Shown: positions 32,397 through 41,999 of the stretch, piece by piece
Layout: the number at the start of each line of letters is the position of its first letter
Numbering within the stretch: position 1 is the stretch's first letter
Assembly (NCBI GenBank): GCA_001784175.1
Contig: MFPR01000013.1
Coordinates: 18,111-82,110, forward strand
Origin: Candidatus Lindowbacteria bacterium RIFCSPLOWO2_12_FULL_62_27
Lineage (GTDB): Bacteria > Lindowbacteria > 2-12-FULL-62-27
Reading direction: 5' to 3'
Length of the DNA stretch: 64,000 bases
Translations under genes and position numbers: made by a program
Notes under the pieces: generated by a model
The model's database searches: none
What the model was told of the DNA's origin: nothing
Seen by the model: only the letters and a program-made list of their open reading frames with translations

Positions 32397-34901
32397 ATGC
32401 AGCTACTGATCTATTTTTTTAACCGCCCTGTCCATTATTTCCTGATCGCTGCCGCCGCCGTCTTTATTGGTCTGTACCTGCTCGCGCGATCGCGCGAATC
32501 GCTCTCCCGAATCGTGTTCGCCGGACTGGTGTTGGAGCTCTGTGTTGTCACCCTTCATTTTTCCGGGTGGTTCAAGTTCATCGGGATTACGAAGACGTTC
32601 GTGTTTGAGTTTGTGCCGCTGACGCTGTTTTTGCTCTGGATCTCGCATGCCTTCGATCGCGAAACCCACCGCCTGACTTCCGGCCCGCTCAATATCGCGG
32701 TCTTCTCGTTCTTTGTGATCTGCGTCCTCGGCGCGTTTCTGGCCCCGCGGCGTTTCTGGTATTACGCATTCGACTGGGCGGTGCGATTCGCCTCCGCGGT
32801 TCTGTTGTTTTTCCTGGTCATCCAATTCGTGAACACCCGCCGGCGCTGGACCATTATCCTGCACACGTTCCTGGCGCTGCTCGGCGTCACTTCGATCTAC
32901 TGCATCCTCCAGATGCAGGGACTCGGGTTCGAGCAGTTCGGCGGCCGGATCGTGAACGTGTCGTCGTTCGGCAACAAAAACGTCTTCGCCTCCTTCCTCT
33001 GTTTCACCACGCCCCTCGCCCTGTCGATGGCCGCCGGCGCCCGCACCGCCCCACGAGCCGCCGGCTATGGCACCCTGGCCGCGCTCGGCCTGTACAATAT
33101 CTGGGTGGGTGAAACGCGTGGCGCATGGCTCGGCATGATGGCGTTCGGAGCGCTCGCGGTGCTGTTCGAATGCCGGTACGGCAGATTGAGAATGTGGGCG
33201 GGGACGATCATAAAGGCGGCCCTCCTCGTCGCGGCTGTCGCTGTCGGGGCGGTCATACTCCTCTCCGTGATCTCCGAACACCGTCTGGACACCCTGCGAT
33301 CCATCTTTCAGACCACGTCCGGGACCAACATCATCCGTGTCTACATGTGGTGGGCGGCGGCACGAATGCTGTGGGACAACCCGCTGTTCGGCCAGGGACT
33401 CGGCACGTCCCACGTTGTCTTTCCCTTCTTCCGTCCCGACCAATACAACCGGATCGGGATGCAGCACAACACGGATTTTGTTCATTCTGAAGCGTTGCAG
33501 GTGTTGTGCGAGCAGGGAATTATTGGATTTTCGGCGTGGCTGGCGGTGCTGATCATATTCTTCATGCTGGCGCTGCGCAAACTCCGCGCGCTGGCCGATT
33601 CCGCGGACCGCTACATTCTCTTCGGCCTCACGGGCGCGCTGTTCGGCGCGCTGGTGCATGAGTCGATCAGTTTCAATCTGCGCTGGGCGTCCAGCATGAT
33701 GGCATTCTGGTTCGAGATGGCGATGGCGACGCGGTATGTGATGGGATTTGAGGAGACCGCGGAGCGCCGCCGGGGAGTCCTGGCAGAACTGAGGATGCAG
33801 ATCAGCCCGCGGACGCTGGCCGCCGGCCGCATGGCAGTCCTGCCGGTTCTGGGCGCGGCGTTCGTATTTATGAGTTATGGTCATTACCGCGTGCTGCGCG
33901 GCGACTGGGCGTTGAAAGAGATGCGGGTTGCAAGCCGGGCGGTGAGCATGGGAGAGGAATCGGTGAAATCGAATCCTTACAATCACAGCGCCTATGACAA
34001 TCTGGCAATCCATTATTTTGAGGTAAAAGACATCCCCAAAGCGCTTGAATGGTCTTACAAGGTGATGCAGATCGCGCCCAATTATGGGTTGGTCCAACGT
34101 AACGTCGGACTGGCCTATTATGATCTTTATTCCAGGACCAATTCGCCCCTTCAACTCTATGCCGCGGCGATCGAGTTCGAGGCGGCAACCCTCCATAACA
34201 ACGATATCGACAACAACGATCGCCTGGTCAAACTCTACGCCCTGCACATGAACAACGAATCCCGTGCCCGCTACCACAGCCGCCTCATGTTCTCACAGGC
34301 GGTGGAGGACTGGATGTACAATCACCATCGCATGGCCGCTACATACGGGTGGAATGTTCACCACCTCAACCTCTCCAACCTCCCGCCCGACTTTGATCAT
34401 CACAGGTATCTCTTCGAGATATTCATCAAACCCGGCAACGACGCGATTCGGGCCTACTGGCAGAAACGCCTCGATCTGCTCCATCAGCATCGGCGGCCGC
34501 GCGACGAAATCCGATATACGCTCCGGATGGCGGCGGGATATGTGCCCGACAACCAGGCGCTGGTCGAGATGTCCATCAGGGAATACATGGAATTGGAGGA
34601 ACCTGAAATCGATCTCGCCTTTCTGGCCAATTATATCGAATCGCTTCGTCCCGGGCATGGGCCGGCCGAGCTTTTGCACCAGACACGCCTGCGACTCATT
34701 GAACTGGGCGGGCCGCAAGCGTCCCCATGGATCATGTACGCCATCGGCGTCATCTCGCACCAGCTCGGCGACCATGACGCCGCCCAGCGGTTTATGTCGA
34801 TGGCCCGGGCACGGGGCGCGCAGTTCAAGCAGTTCAATCCGTGGGCGGGGCGGTTGGCGGACTCGCCGGCAGGCCGGCTGCATCAATCCCGCACACCGTG
34901 A
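32397..34901 (+). CDS. O-antigen ligase/polymerase-family membrane protein with TPR-like C-terminal domain
   Basis: 834 residues. The first ~480 are polytopic (12 or so helices) and match the Wzy_C/O-antigen ligase family: a VGETRGAWLGM segment and the long periplasmic loop with FGQGLGTSHVVFPFF and HSEALQVLCEQGIIGF, whose arginine and histidines are functionally important in ligases. Residues ~500-834 are soluble and helical with TPR-like repeats (NPYNHSAYDNLAIHYFEVKD, ALEWSYKVMQIAPNYGLVQR). WaaL-type ligation, Wzy-type polymerisation and protein O-glycosylation cannot be told apart by sequence. The neighbouring sugar genes support a surface-glycan role. Confidence 0.85.
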   Translation: MQLLIYFFNRPVHYFLIAAAAVFIGLYLLARSRESLSRIVFAGLVLELCVVTLHFSGWFKFIGITKTFVFEFVPLTLFLLWISHAFDRETHRLTSGPLNIAVFSFFVICVLGAFLAPRRFWYYAFDWAVRFASAVLLFFLVIQFVNTRRRWTIILHTFLALLGVTSIYCILQMQGLGFEQFGGRIVNVSSFGNKNVFASFLCFTTPLALSMAAGARTAPRAAGYGTLAALGLYNIWVGETRGAWLGMMAFGALAVLFECRYGRLRMWAGTIIKAALLVAAVAVGAVILLSVISEHRLDTLRSIFQTTSGTNIIRVYMWWAAARMLWDNPLFGQGLGTSHVVFPFFRPDQYNRIGMQHNTDFVHSEALQVLCEQGIIGFSAWLAVLIIFFMLALRKLRALADSADRYILFGLTGALFGALVHESISFNLRWASSMMAFWFEMAMATRYVMGFEETAERRRGVLAELRMQISPRTLAAGRMAVLPVLGAAFVFMSYGHYRVLRGDWALKEMRVASRAVSMGEESVKSNPYNHSAYDNLAIHYFEVKDIPKALEWSYKVMQIAPNYGLVQRNVGLAYYDLYSRTNSPLQLYAAAIEFEAATLHNNDIDNNDRLVKLYALHMNNESRARYHSRLMFSQAVEDWMYNHHRMAATYGWNVHHLNLSNLPPDFDHHRYLFEIFIKPGNDAIRAYWQKRLDLLHQHRRPRDEIRYTLRMAAGYVPDNQALVEMSIREYMELEEPEIDLAFLANYIESLRPGHGPAELLHQTRLRLIELGGPQASPWIMYAIGVISHQLGDHDAAQRFMSMARARGAQFKQFNPWAGRLADSPAGRLHQSRTP

Positions 34902-34935
34902 AAACCACTCGGTGAAGGATGGTGAAACCCGTCAA

Positions 34936-35005
34936 ACACGAATGAATGAGCATGAATGTCTTCATGGGAATGAGAAACGTTTCTAAAATTCGTGACCATT
35001 CGTGT
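34936..35005. repeat. Imperfect inverted repeat with ACACGAATG arms
   Basis: ACACGAATG at 34936-34944 is inverted at 34997-35005 (CATTCGTGT), with an inner palindrome AGAAACGTTTCT near 34972-34983. It sits just downstream of the O-antigen-ligase-type gene and could act as a terminator, although no clear T run follows. It resembles a degenerate dispersed CACGAATG-type repeat. Confidence 0.4.
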
Positions 35006-35075
35006 CATATGTTTTCAGAATTCCACCGATCGGTGTCATATTGACATTTGACGCGCGCGCGGGCAACTTACCCCC

Positions 35076-35963
35076 ATGAGCCGATGGTCGAAGGTTGTGA
35101 TTCTGGGTCACACCGGGTTTATTGGGAGGGCGCTGGCGCGGCATTGCGAGCGGGCGGCGGGCATGCGGGTGTTCGGATACTCGTCCGACACCGTGGACCT
35201 GCGGCGGCCGGAGAGCATGGACCGGCTGGCGGATGTCGTCGATTCTGAGACCGCGCTGTTCCTCGCCTCTGCCGTCACGCGCGAGAAGGGCGACACGAAG
35301 GAGTCCTTTGACGACAACGCGCATATGGTCCACACCGTCGCGCGCTTTCTTGAAACACACCGGCCCGGCAAATGCGTCTACTTCAGCTCGATCGCCGTCT
35401 ACGGCGATTCCCGCACAGACCTTGCCATCACGGAGGAAACCCGGGTCAATCCCGACTCGTTCTACGCGCTCGCCAAGTACGCCGGCGAGTACATTCTCGG
35501 ATGGGCCTGCCGGGCGGCCGGTGTTCCCTATTTGAATCTTCGGGTCTGCCACGTCTACGGCCCTGGCGACACGCACGCGACCTACGGGCCGATGCAGTTT
35601 GTCTCGACGCTTCTGGCGGAGCGCGCCATACGCCTGTTCGGCCGCGGCGAGGACCGGCGCGATCATCTCTACATCGACGACCTCATCGGCCTGACGGACC
35701 GCTTGACGTTCGGCGACGCCGAGGGGCTGTTCAATCTGGTGTCGGGCACGAGTGTGACGCGGGCGCAGATCGTCGACATGATCCGGGAGATCGCGCCGCA
35801 CGAATTTGAACTCAAATTCATCCCAAGGAAAAAACCGCACGTCGATCAGCAATTCGATATTTCAAAACTGCTGCGCGCCGCCCCCGGATTCGGGTTTACC
35901 CCGCTTGAGGAGGGCCTGAAGCAAACGCTGGACGCGTTTACCGCAGATTCTCGAGCTCGATGA
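35076..35963 (+). CDS. NAD-dependent epimerase/dehydratase (extended SDR)
   Basis: 295 residues with an N-terminal Rossmann motif (VVILGHTGFIGRAL), catalytic serine region YFSSIAVYGD, YxxxK in YALAKYAGEY and the RVCHVYGPGDTHATYGP segment. It acts on a nucleotide-linked sugar or similar; the substrate cannot be called. It overlaps the 3' end of the convergent methyltransferase by 26 bases. No strong ribosome site is seen before the ATG. Confidence 0.88.
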   Translation: MSRWSKVVILGHTGFIGRALARHCERAAGMRVFGYSSDTVDLRRPESMDRLADVVDSETALFLASAVTREKGDTKESFDDNAHMVHTVARFLETHRPGKCVYFSSIAVYGDSRTDLAITEETRVNPDSFYALAKYAGEYILGWACRAAGVPYLNLRVCHVYGPGDTHATYGPMQFVSTLLAERAIRLFGRGEDRRDHLYIDDLIGLTDRLTFGDAEGLFNLVSGTSVTRAQIVDMIREIAPHEFELKFIPRKKPHVDQQFDISKLLRAAPGFGFTPLEEGLKQTLDAFTADSRAR

Positions 35964-36600
35964 TCGTGTAAAAGGTGTCGACGCTGACCTTCGGATTCTG
36001 AAAGAGCTTGTCCCAGCCGTCCGGCGTCATGAAGGTCTTGATGATGGGCGCCCAGGCCATCATGGACCGGTGCTGGAGGTCGTTGGTGTAGGCGTCGACC
36101 TGGATGTAGACGCCCGCGCCTTTTCGCGCCACCCGCACGACCTCGCCGAACGTTTTCTGCACGTCGGACTCTGGCATGAAGTGCAGGGAGTTGATGAGAA
36201 GGATCAGGTCGAAGCTGTTGTCCGCGTACGGAAGGCGCGTCGGATAGCCGACGTCGATCAGGTCCCGGACCGTGTCCGGCGCGGTGTCCTTCGCGTACTG
36301 CGCGACCTCGAATCCGCGCACCGTGATCCCCGGCATCGCCAGCTTGAGGTCTTTCAGCAGAAATCCCTTCGCGCAGCCGATGTCCAGAACGCTCGATTGC
36401 GGCGTCAGGCCGTACTTCTCCTGCAGCTTTTTCGCGATCGCCGCCCACCGGCCGTCGTCCTTGTAGCCGCCGTAGCCGCGGCTCCGGGGGCCGTCGAAAT
36501 AATCCCTGCTGAATGTGCCGTCGATGTTGCGCGTGGCGGCGACGTCCGGCGGGAGGTTCTTGATCTGAATGGCGTCCACGCCCAGAAGGTTGTATCGCAT
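35938..36600 (-). CDS. Class I SAM-dependent methyltransferase
   Basis: 220 residues. The SAM-binding motif I is VLDIGCAKGFLLKDL at about residue 70, followed by GFEVAQYA (acidic loop) and SFDLILLINSLHFM (post-motif region). The N-terminal part (SRDYFDGPRSRGYGGYKDDG) resembles methyltransferases found in surface-sugar and natural-product clusters. It lies 17 bases downstream of a B12-binding radical SAM gene on the same strand, so the two probably act in one pathway. Confidence 0.86.
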   Translation of the reverse strand: MRYNLLGVDAIQIKNLPPDVAATRNIDGTFSRDYFDGPRSRGYGGYKDDGRWAAIAKKLQEKYGLTPQSSVLDIGCAKGFLLKDLKLAMPGITVRGFEVAQYAKDTAPDTVRDLIDVGYPTRLPYADNSFDLILLINSLHFMPESDVQKTFGEVVRVARKGAGVYIQVDAYTNDLQHRSMMAWAPIIKTFMTPDGWDKLFQNPKVSVDTFYTIIELENLR

Positions 36601-36617
36601 TTAAGTCCGCAGCGGCG

Positions 36618-38489
36618 TCATCGGGCCAGTTCGAGCAGTTCCGGAAACTCCTCGCACCGGCGCTGCCAGTAGGGCGAGTCCTTCAGGACCGCGTCGAACC
36701 GCCGCTGCATCTCCTTTCGTTTGGATTCGTTCCCAAGATGCCGGTGCCCGTAGGCCAGGGCCGCAATCATGGAGGCGTCGAACGGGTAGGCGCCGCTGAT
36801 CGACTCGAACCACCGCACGAGCTTCGCCATGTGGGGTCCGGGCCGGAAGCTCGGGTTATCTATAAAATTTGCGACGAGATTGAACGTGAACCAGATTTCC
36901 TTGATCTGCTCTTTCGACGGAACCTGGTCCTTCGGCAATTTGAAAATGTCCCGGCCCGTCAGGACCGGCGGCCGGTCCCGGTCGCCGTGATAGCCTTTGT
37001 AGTAGCCGAATTCGCCGCGGACGGCCGACCGGCCGGGGTTCAGGGTCTTATCGTAATTCTCATAGTCGCACCGCTCGTCGCCGAGGGACTGGAACACGGC
37101 GTAGATTTCGGTGCCCTTGAGCGGCTGGCAGATGTAAAAGCTCGCCCAGTCCCACGCAAGGTCCCGCGCGAACGTGTAGGTGTCCATCATTTCTCCGAAG
37201 GTTTCCTTCGGAAAGCCGACGATGAAATTTCCGCTGACGAAGACATCGGGATATTTTTTGAAAATCCGGTCCGCCTCGTATTGCTTGCGCTTCACGGTCG
37301 GTTTCTTGATCTTCTTCAGCCACTCGTCGTTCCCGCTCTCCACGCCGATCTTCAGCGCCTTCATGCCGGACTTCACCATCCACTCCATGTTCTCCTCGGT
37401 CACCGCCGCGCCGATCAGGCCGTTGTTGCAGATCCACTCGAACCCCGGCGCCTCCGCGGCGATCGCGCGGAACATCTCCAATGCGCGGGCGGGGTTGTAC
37501 AGAAGATCGTCGTCGAGCCAGTCGATCTGCTTGATTCCGCATTTCTCGACCAGGAACTTGATCTCGTCCACCACGCGACGCACGTCCCGCTGCCGGACGG
37601 CGCGGCCGTTGAAGTCCCGCACGGTGCAGAACGTGCACTGCGCGCGGCAGCCGCGGTTGCTCAGGACCGTCGCGAAGGGCTTGTCCTCGCCGTTGTAGCG
37701 CGAGAAGGCCGCGAGCGACCCGTACTGGTGGTAAGTCGAGATCGGGATGAGGGAATAGTACGGCCGGAGGTCGATGTCGATCTCCTCCGCGGTCGGGATC
37801 ATCGCGCCCGGGGACTCGGCGATCTCGCCGTTCAGCCGAAACCCGATCCCCTGCGGCATCTCCGTGATCGGCCGGCCGGATTCGGCGTTCCGGCAATTCT
37901 GCAAAAAGACCCGGAAGCTGTGCTCGGATTCCTTTCGAAAGACGATGTCGGCGCAGTCCTTCTCCAAAAGCTCGTCGTAGTCGTAGCTCGCCTGGACGCC
38001 GCCCACGAGCACGGGGATGGCCGGGTAGAGCTCATGGATCCACCGGTCGATCTCCATGAAAATGGACCGGGTGGCGCCGAACATGCAGGAAACCCCTACG
38101 TGGACGCGGGCTTCCTTCGACAGCTCCTCGCGGATGAGGTCCTTCCAGAAATCGAACCGGAAGTGGGGGTCGTGACACCGTTTCAGCATCTCGTAGTTGA
38201 GGTCGATGATCCGCAGATCGATCGAAGGGTCCACCGACCGCGCCACCGCCGCGATGTAGACGAGGCCCATCGGCGGGTAGGCGAAATACCCCCGCCGGCG
38301 GGCGATGTCGATGCTGAACATGTCCTCCGGCACCTGTGGCGGATTGATCAAGAGGAGCTTCCGCGGGTTCCGCACGCCGAGCGACGCGTGAAAGCGCGCA
38401 TATTTTTCGAGCAGCTCATGGGGCGATGCGGATCGGGTGTCCATGGCCGCGACCGCGGATGCGGAGCTTATGTTTGGCATAAGGATCAA
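36618..38489 (-). CDS. B12-binding-domain radical SAM protein
   Basis: 623 residues. The N-terminal ~190 residues form a cobalamin-binding-like domain (LLINPPQVPEDM, YPPMGLVYIAAVARSVDP, PVLVGGVQAS) without an obvious DxHxxG motif. The radical SAM core follows with the cluster motif CRAQCTFC, then DWLDDDLL and KIGVESGNDEWL. The C-terminal ~130 residues are family-specific. Such enzymes methylate unactivated carbons or rearrange sugars, lipids and antibiotics. Internal ATG at 38444 is an alternative start. Likely co-transcribed with the methyltransferase and possibly with the SGNH/TPR gene upstream. Confidence 0.87.
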   Translation of the reverse strand: MILMPNISSASAVAAMDTRSASPHELLEKYARFHASLGVRNPRKLLLINPPQVPEDMFSIDIARRRGYFAYPPMGLVYIAAVARSVDPSIDLRIIDLNYEMLKRCHDPHFRFDFWKDLIREELSKEARVHVGVSCMFGATRSIFMEIDRWIHELYPAIPVLVGGVQASYDYDELLEKDCADIVFRKESEHSFRVFLQNCRNAESGRPITEMPQGIGFRLNGEIAESPGAMIPTAEEIDIDLRPYYSLIPISTYHQYGSLAAFSRYNGEDKPFATVLSNRGCRAQCTFCTVRDFNGRAVRQRDVRRVVDEIKFLVEKCGIKQIDWLDDDLLYNPARALEMFRAIAAEAPGFEWICNNGLIGAAVTEENMEWMVKSGMKALKIGVESGNDEWLKKIKKPTVKRKQYEADRIFKKYPDVFVSGNFIVGFPKETFGEMMDTYTFARDLAWDWASFYICQPLKGTEIYAVFQSLGDERCDYENYDKTLNPGRSAVRGEFGYYKGYHGDRDRPPVLTGRDIFKLPKDQVPSKEQIKEIWFTFNLVANFIDNPSFRPGPHMAKLVRWFESISGAYPFDASMIAALAYGHRHLGNESKRKEMQRRFDAVLKDSPYWQRRCEEFPELLELAR

Positions 38490-38551
38490 AGTTTATCACA
38501 CTATCGACCGAATTCAATCGGAACTGAAAGCCGGCCGCCCTTCAACCGGTT

Positions 38552-40378
38552 TCATTCCGCCGACCCCATCTGCTTTTCAAGTTTTGCCGCCCGTTCCGGA
38601 TCGCTCAATTTCAGGCGACCATGAATTTCGATGGCGGCGTCCCTCCTCCCGGCCTTCAAATGCACCAGGGCCAACTGGTACCAGGCCTCATGCTGATAAT
38701 GGTCTTCGCCGGGCAACGGTTTCAGCTTGACGGCTTTTGTCAAATGTCCGACAGCTTCGTCGCGCCGGCCCAGTTTGGCAAGAATCGTGCCCAAGACCAG
38801 GTGCGCTTTCAGGTCGTCCGGTCTGATTTGGATCAATTTTTCAAGCGTGGGGATTGCCAGATCATTCTGGCCGCGTTTGGCGTAGGCCATGCTCAAGTTC
38901 CCGAGGGTGGCCACATCGTTCGGTTTTCTTCGAAGCATTTCGTTGAGTATCCCAATCTCATCCATCGGGTTCGAGGTGTCCGTGTCGAGCTTGGACAACC
39001 ATTGACTCGCTTCACCCTGATCCGGTTGGAATTCAAGCACCCGCCTGAAACATGCGGTCGCATCGCGAAACCGCGCCTGCGTGATCCGGTTCTTGCATAT
39101 TTGCATCATCAGCGGGACGGTCAGCGCGAATCCGCCCGGGTGGGCCAGCCGCACGGCGATATCCTCTCTTACGGCCGAAAAGGATTTCAGGCCGGCGGGC
39201 GAAGGATTCGCCCGGATCGCTTCGATCTCCCGCAGAATCCGGTCGGCGACGATCATGTGACCGTAGGGCGTCAGATGCACCAGATCCAAAAAACAGTCCG
39301 CCCGGCTGTTTTTGAACGATTCGGTGAGATCCAGAAACCGGACGCCCGCGGCCGCCGACGCTTCTTGCGCGGCGCGAACGTAGTGCGGGGTGAAGTCACG
39401 AATCCGCGTTGCCATGCCCGGCCGGCGAACCGTCTCCACGTCGAGCATGTCCTCTTCTCTTGGCTGACGCCAGTTCGAACCATAAAAGAGATTCGGCTGC
39501 GCGGCGACGATCATCTCCACGCCATGCGCCCGCACGGCCCGGGCCATTTCTTCAACCCCGTGTTTGTAGTTCTCAATCATCTCCGGCCCGGGGTCTCTGA
39601 ATTGAATTTGATCACCCTCGGCCGCCCCCGGAAGATCGTCGATTCTTTCCGGTCGCTCCGCGCGGCTTCGTGAATATCGAACATACCTGAACATGCGATA
39701 GATGCCCGAATTGACGATCTGATCGCTTGCCAAAAAACGCCCGCCGGATCGTTCCGCCAGCCCCTTGCGCAGCCGGAATTGCTTTGACATCTCATTCTCC
39801 CAGCCGTCCGCCGTCAGGCGGGTGCCCGAACTGATCGCGTTCGCCAGATCGTTGTAGCCATTATATAGAATCACCATATCAGGCTCAAACGGCAGCACCC
39901 GATGGATCAGCATCTGCTGTTCCTGTCGCGTGTTGTATCCCGGCACCGCTGCGATGACGACCTCGACACGGCCCATGGCCTGCCTCAAGTAGGTCTCCAG
40001 GAGACCCGCGAACGCCTCGTCCTCAAAAACATACAAGCCGAAGGCGGCGGATCCGCCGAGCACAAATATCCTCACGAGCCCGGCCGGTTTCGGCGTCTCC
40101 AGTTCTGAACGGTACCGGAATCCCTGGGAATTGGCGGTCATGAGAACTTCCCGGCCGTTCGAGGCATGATTCGTCGTATGGGAAGGCCGCAGTCCATAAT
40201 CCAGCGGCGGCTGATCGAGGGTCATCAATCCCTGATAGAAAATCGGATCCGGATCAACGCGCTTGAGATAAATCCGGCAGGAAACCTCGACCGCATAAAC
40301 CACGGCGCCCGCCGCCATCAACCCCATGGTGATGAGAAGACTGCGCCGCAGGGACGGACTCCTGTCTGCCAATCTCAT
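38552..40378 (-). CDS. Membrane-anchored SGNH/GDSL hydrolase with C-terminal TPR repeats
   Basis: 608 residues from ATG 40378, which has a strong AAGGAGG upstream. One hydrophobic anchor at about residues 12-34 is followed by an SGNH hydrolase domain: block I FVLGGSAAFG, block III YNGYNDLA and block V DLVHLTPYGH supply the serine, asparagine and aspartate-histidine. From about 450 onwards there are TPR repeats (AYAKRGQNDLAIPTLEKLIQ, LGTILAKLGRRDEAVGHLTK). A periplasmic O-acetyl esterase or acyl-transfer role on a surface polymer is likely. It is divergent from the HldE-like gene. Confidence 0.86.
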   Translation of the reverse strand: MRLADRSPSLRRSLLITMGLMAAGAVVYAVEVSCRIYLKRVDPDPIFYQGLMTLDQPPLDYGLRPSHTTNHASNGREVLMTANSQGFRYRSELETPKPAGLVRIFVLGGSAAFGLYVFEDEAFAGLLETYLRQAMGRVEVVIAAVPGYNTRQEQQMLIHRVLPFEPDMVILYNGYNDLANAISSGTRLTADGWENEMSKQFRLRKGLAERSGGRFLASDQIVNSGIYRMFRYVRYSRSRAERPERIDDLPGAAEGDQIQFRDPGPEMIENYKHGVEEMARAVRAHGVEMIVAAQPNLFYGSNWRQPREEDMLDVETVRRPGMATRIRDFTPHYVRAAQEASAAAGVRFLDLTESFKNSRADCFLDLVHLTPYGHMIVADRILREIEAIRANPSPAGLKSFSAVREDIAVRLAHPGGFALTVPLMMQICKNRITQARFRDATACFRRVLEFQPDQGEASQWLSKLDTDTSNPMDEIGILNEMLRRKPNDVATLGNLSMAYAKRGQNDLAIPTLEKLIQIRPDDLKAHLVLGTILAKLGRRDEAVGHLTKAVKLKPLPGEDHYQHEAWYQLALVHLKAGRRDAAIEIHGRLKLSDPERAAKLEKQMGSAE

Positions 40379-40404
40379 CCAAGCCTCCTTCCGCCGCAAC
40401 TCTA

Positions 40405-40432
40405 TTGTAATTTGGGCTGAGTCTAACATAAT
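40405..40432 (+). promoter_or_regulatory. Candidate promoter of the HldE-like gene
   Basis: TTGTAA (40405-40410), 16 bases, CATAAT (40427-40432), in an AT-rich intergenic stretch between divergent genes. The expected transcript would start about 40 bases before the TTG start codon. The same stretch probably also holds the minus-strand promoter of the SGNH gene. Confidence 0.4.
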
Positions 40433-40475
40433 ATTTGGCCGATAATGGGAGTAATGGAGAAACAAGGAGGCGGCA

Positions 40476-41999
40476 TTGAGCGCGCAGAAAATTCTGACGT
40501 TGGATGAACTTGAAGGGGCCGTCGCGGAGGCGCGGCGGGCCGGCAAACGGGTGGTGATGTGCCACGGCGTGTTTGACCTTGTGCATCCCGGCCACATCCT
40601 GCACTTTCAGGCGGCCCGCAAGGCGGGTGACCTGCTGGTCGTGACGGTCACGCCTGACCATTTCGTCAACAAGGGGCCCGGGCGGCCGGTGTTCGGGCAG
40701 CGGCTGCGGCTCGAGAGTCTCGCGGCGCTCGAGTGCGTCGATTATGTCGCCCTCAACGAATGGCCGACCGCCATCGACACGATTCACAAGATCAAACCCA
40801 GCATCTATGTCAAGGGCAGCGAGTATGCGGACGCGACGAGGGATATCACCGGGAAGATCTCCGAGGAGGAGGCTGCCGTCAAGGCGGCCGGCGGGGAGAT
40901 CAAGTTCACCTACGAGCAGACCTTCAGTTCCAGCTCCCTGCTCAACGAGTTTTTCAGGAAGCTTCCGCCGCGCGCGGAGACGTTCCTCAAGCAGTTCCGG
41001 GCGCGGTTCACGGCGAACGATGTCATCGAGGCCCTTCGGGGCCTCAAGACCGTTCGCGTGCTCGTGATCGGCGAGGCGATCGTCGACCAGTACTGCTACT
41101 GCGCGCCCCTGGGCAAGTCTCCGAAGGAGACGATCATCGCGACGAAGTATGCGTCCGAGGAAAATTTCGCCGGCGGGTCACTCGCGGTCGCCAACCACGT
41201 GGCCGGGTTTTGCGAGCAGGTTTCGCTGGTCACCTACCTCGGACATAACAGCCCCTTTGAGGATTTCATCCGCTCGAAATTGCGGCCCAACGTCAAACTC
41301 CATCCGGTCTACGCGGACGACCGGCCGACCATCGTCAAGCGGCGGTATGTGGACCCTGCGTTCCTGACGAAGATGTTCGAGGTGCAGCGCTTGGAGGACA
41401 CGCCGCTGCCGGCCTATCTGGAGGACGAAATGAGGGCGGTCGTGTCCCGCGAGCTTCAGCAGCACGACATGGTGATCGCCGCCGATTTCGGCCACGGGCT
41501 GTTTACCGACGCCGTCCGGCAGGTTCTATATGATTCCGGCAAATTTCTGGCCGTCAACACGCAGACCAACAGCGCCAATCTCGGGTTTAATCCCGCCACG
41601 AAGTACCAGAAGGCGGACTACGTGTGTGTCCATGAAGGGGAACTGAAACTCGCCCTCCGGGTCCAGTACGGCGACGTCCAGACGCTTACCGGCAACCTGC
41701 GCGCCGCCGTCCATACGCCCACCATCGTGGTCACGCGGGGACCCAACGGGTCGCTCATGATCACCCACGACGGCGGAGTCCACGAGGCGGCGGCGTTGTC
41801 GGGCAACGTGGTCGACCGGGTCGGCGCGGGCGACACGTTTTTCGCGCTGACGGCGCCGTGCGTGTACAAACGCGTGGATCCGGAGATCGTCGGCTTTGTC
41901 GGCAACTGCGCGGGCGCGATGGCGGTGGGAACCGTCTGCAACCGCGAACCGGTCGATCCGATCGCGTTCCAGAAATTCATCTCCCACCTTCTGGCCTGA
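40476..41999 (+). CDS. Bifunctional nucleotidyltransferase-PfkB kinase, HldE-like with reversed domain order
   Basis: 507 residues. The N-terminal ~155 are a cytidylyltransferase-fold domain (MCHGVFDLVHPGHILHF with HxGH; FSSSSLLNEF near the end). Residues ~185-505 are a PfkB-family kinase (GGSLAVANHVA; DRVGAGDTFFA with the catalytic aspartate). Both halves resemble RfaE/HldE, which makes ADP-heptose, but in E. coli HldE the kinase comes first. The start is TTG 40476 with AAGGAGG five bases upstream. With the GmhA-like isomerase at 52471 it points to a heptose-type nucleotide sugar, but specificity is not proven. Confidence 0.88.
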   Translation: MSAQKILTLDELEGAVAEARRAGKRVVMCHGVFDLVHPGHILHFQAARKAGDLLVVTVTPDHFVNKGPGRPVFGQRLRLESLAALECVDYVALNEWPTAIDTIHKIKPSIYVKGSEYADATRDITGKISEEEAAVKAAGGEIKFTYEQTFSSSSLLNEFFRKLPPRAETFLKQFRARFTANDVIEALRGLKTVRVLVIGEAIVDQYCYCAPLGKSPKETIIATKYASEENFAGGSLAVANHVAGFCEQVSLVTYLGHNSPFEDFIRSKLRPNVKLHPVYADDRPTIVKRRYVDPAFLTKMFEVQRLEDTPLPAYLEDEMRAVVSRELQQHDMVIAADFGHGLFTDAVRQVLYDSGKFLAVNTQTNSANLGFNPATKYQKADYVCVHEGELKLALRVQYGDVQTLTGNLRAAVHTPTIVVTRGPNGSLMITHDGGVHEAAALSGNVVDRVGAGDTFFALTAPCVYKRVDPEIVGFVGNCAGAMAVGTVCNREPVDPIAFQKFISHLLA

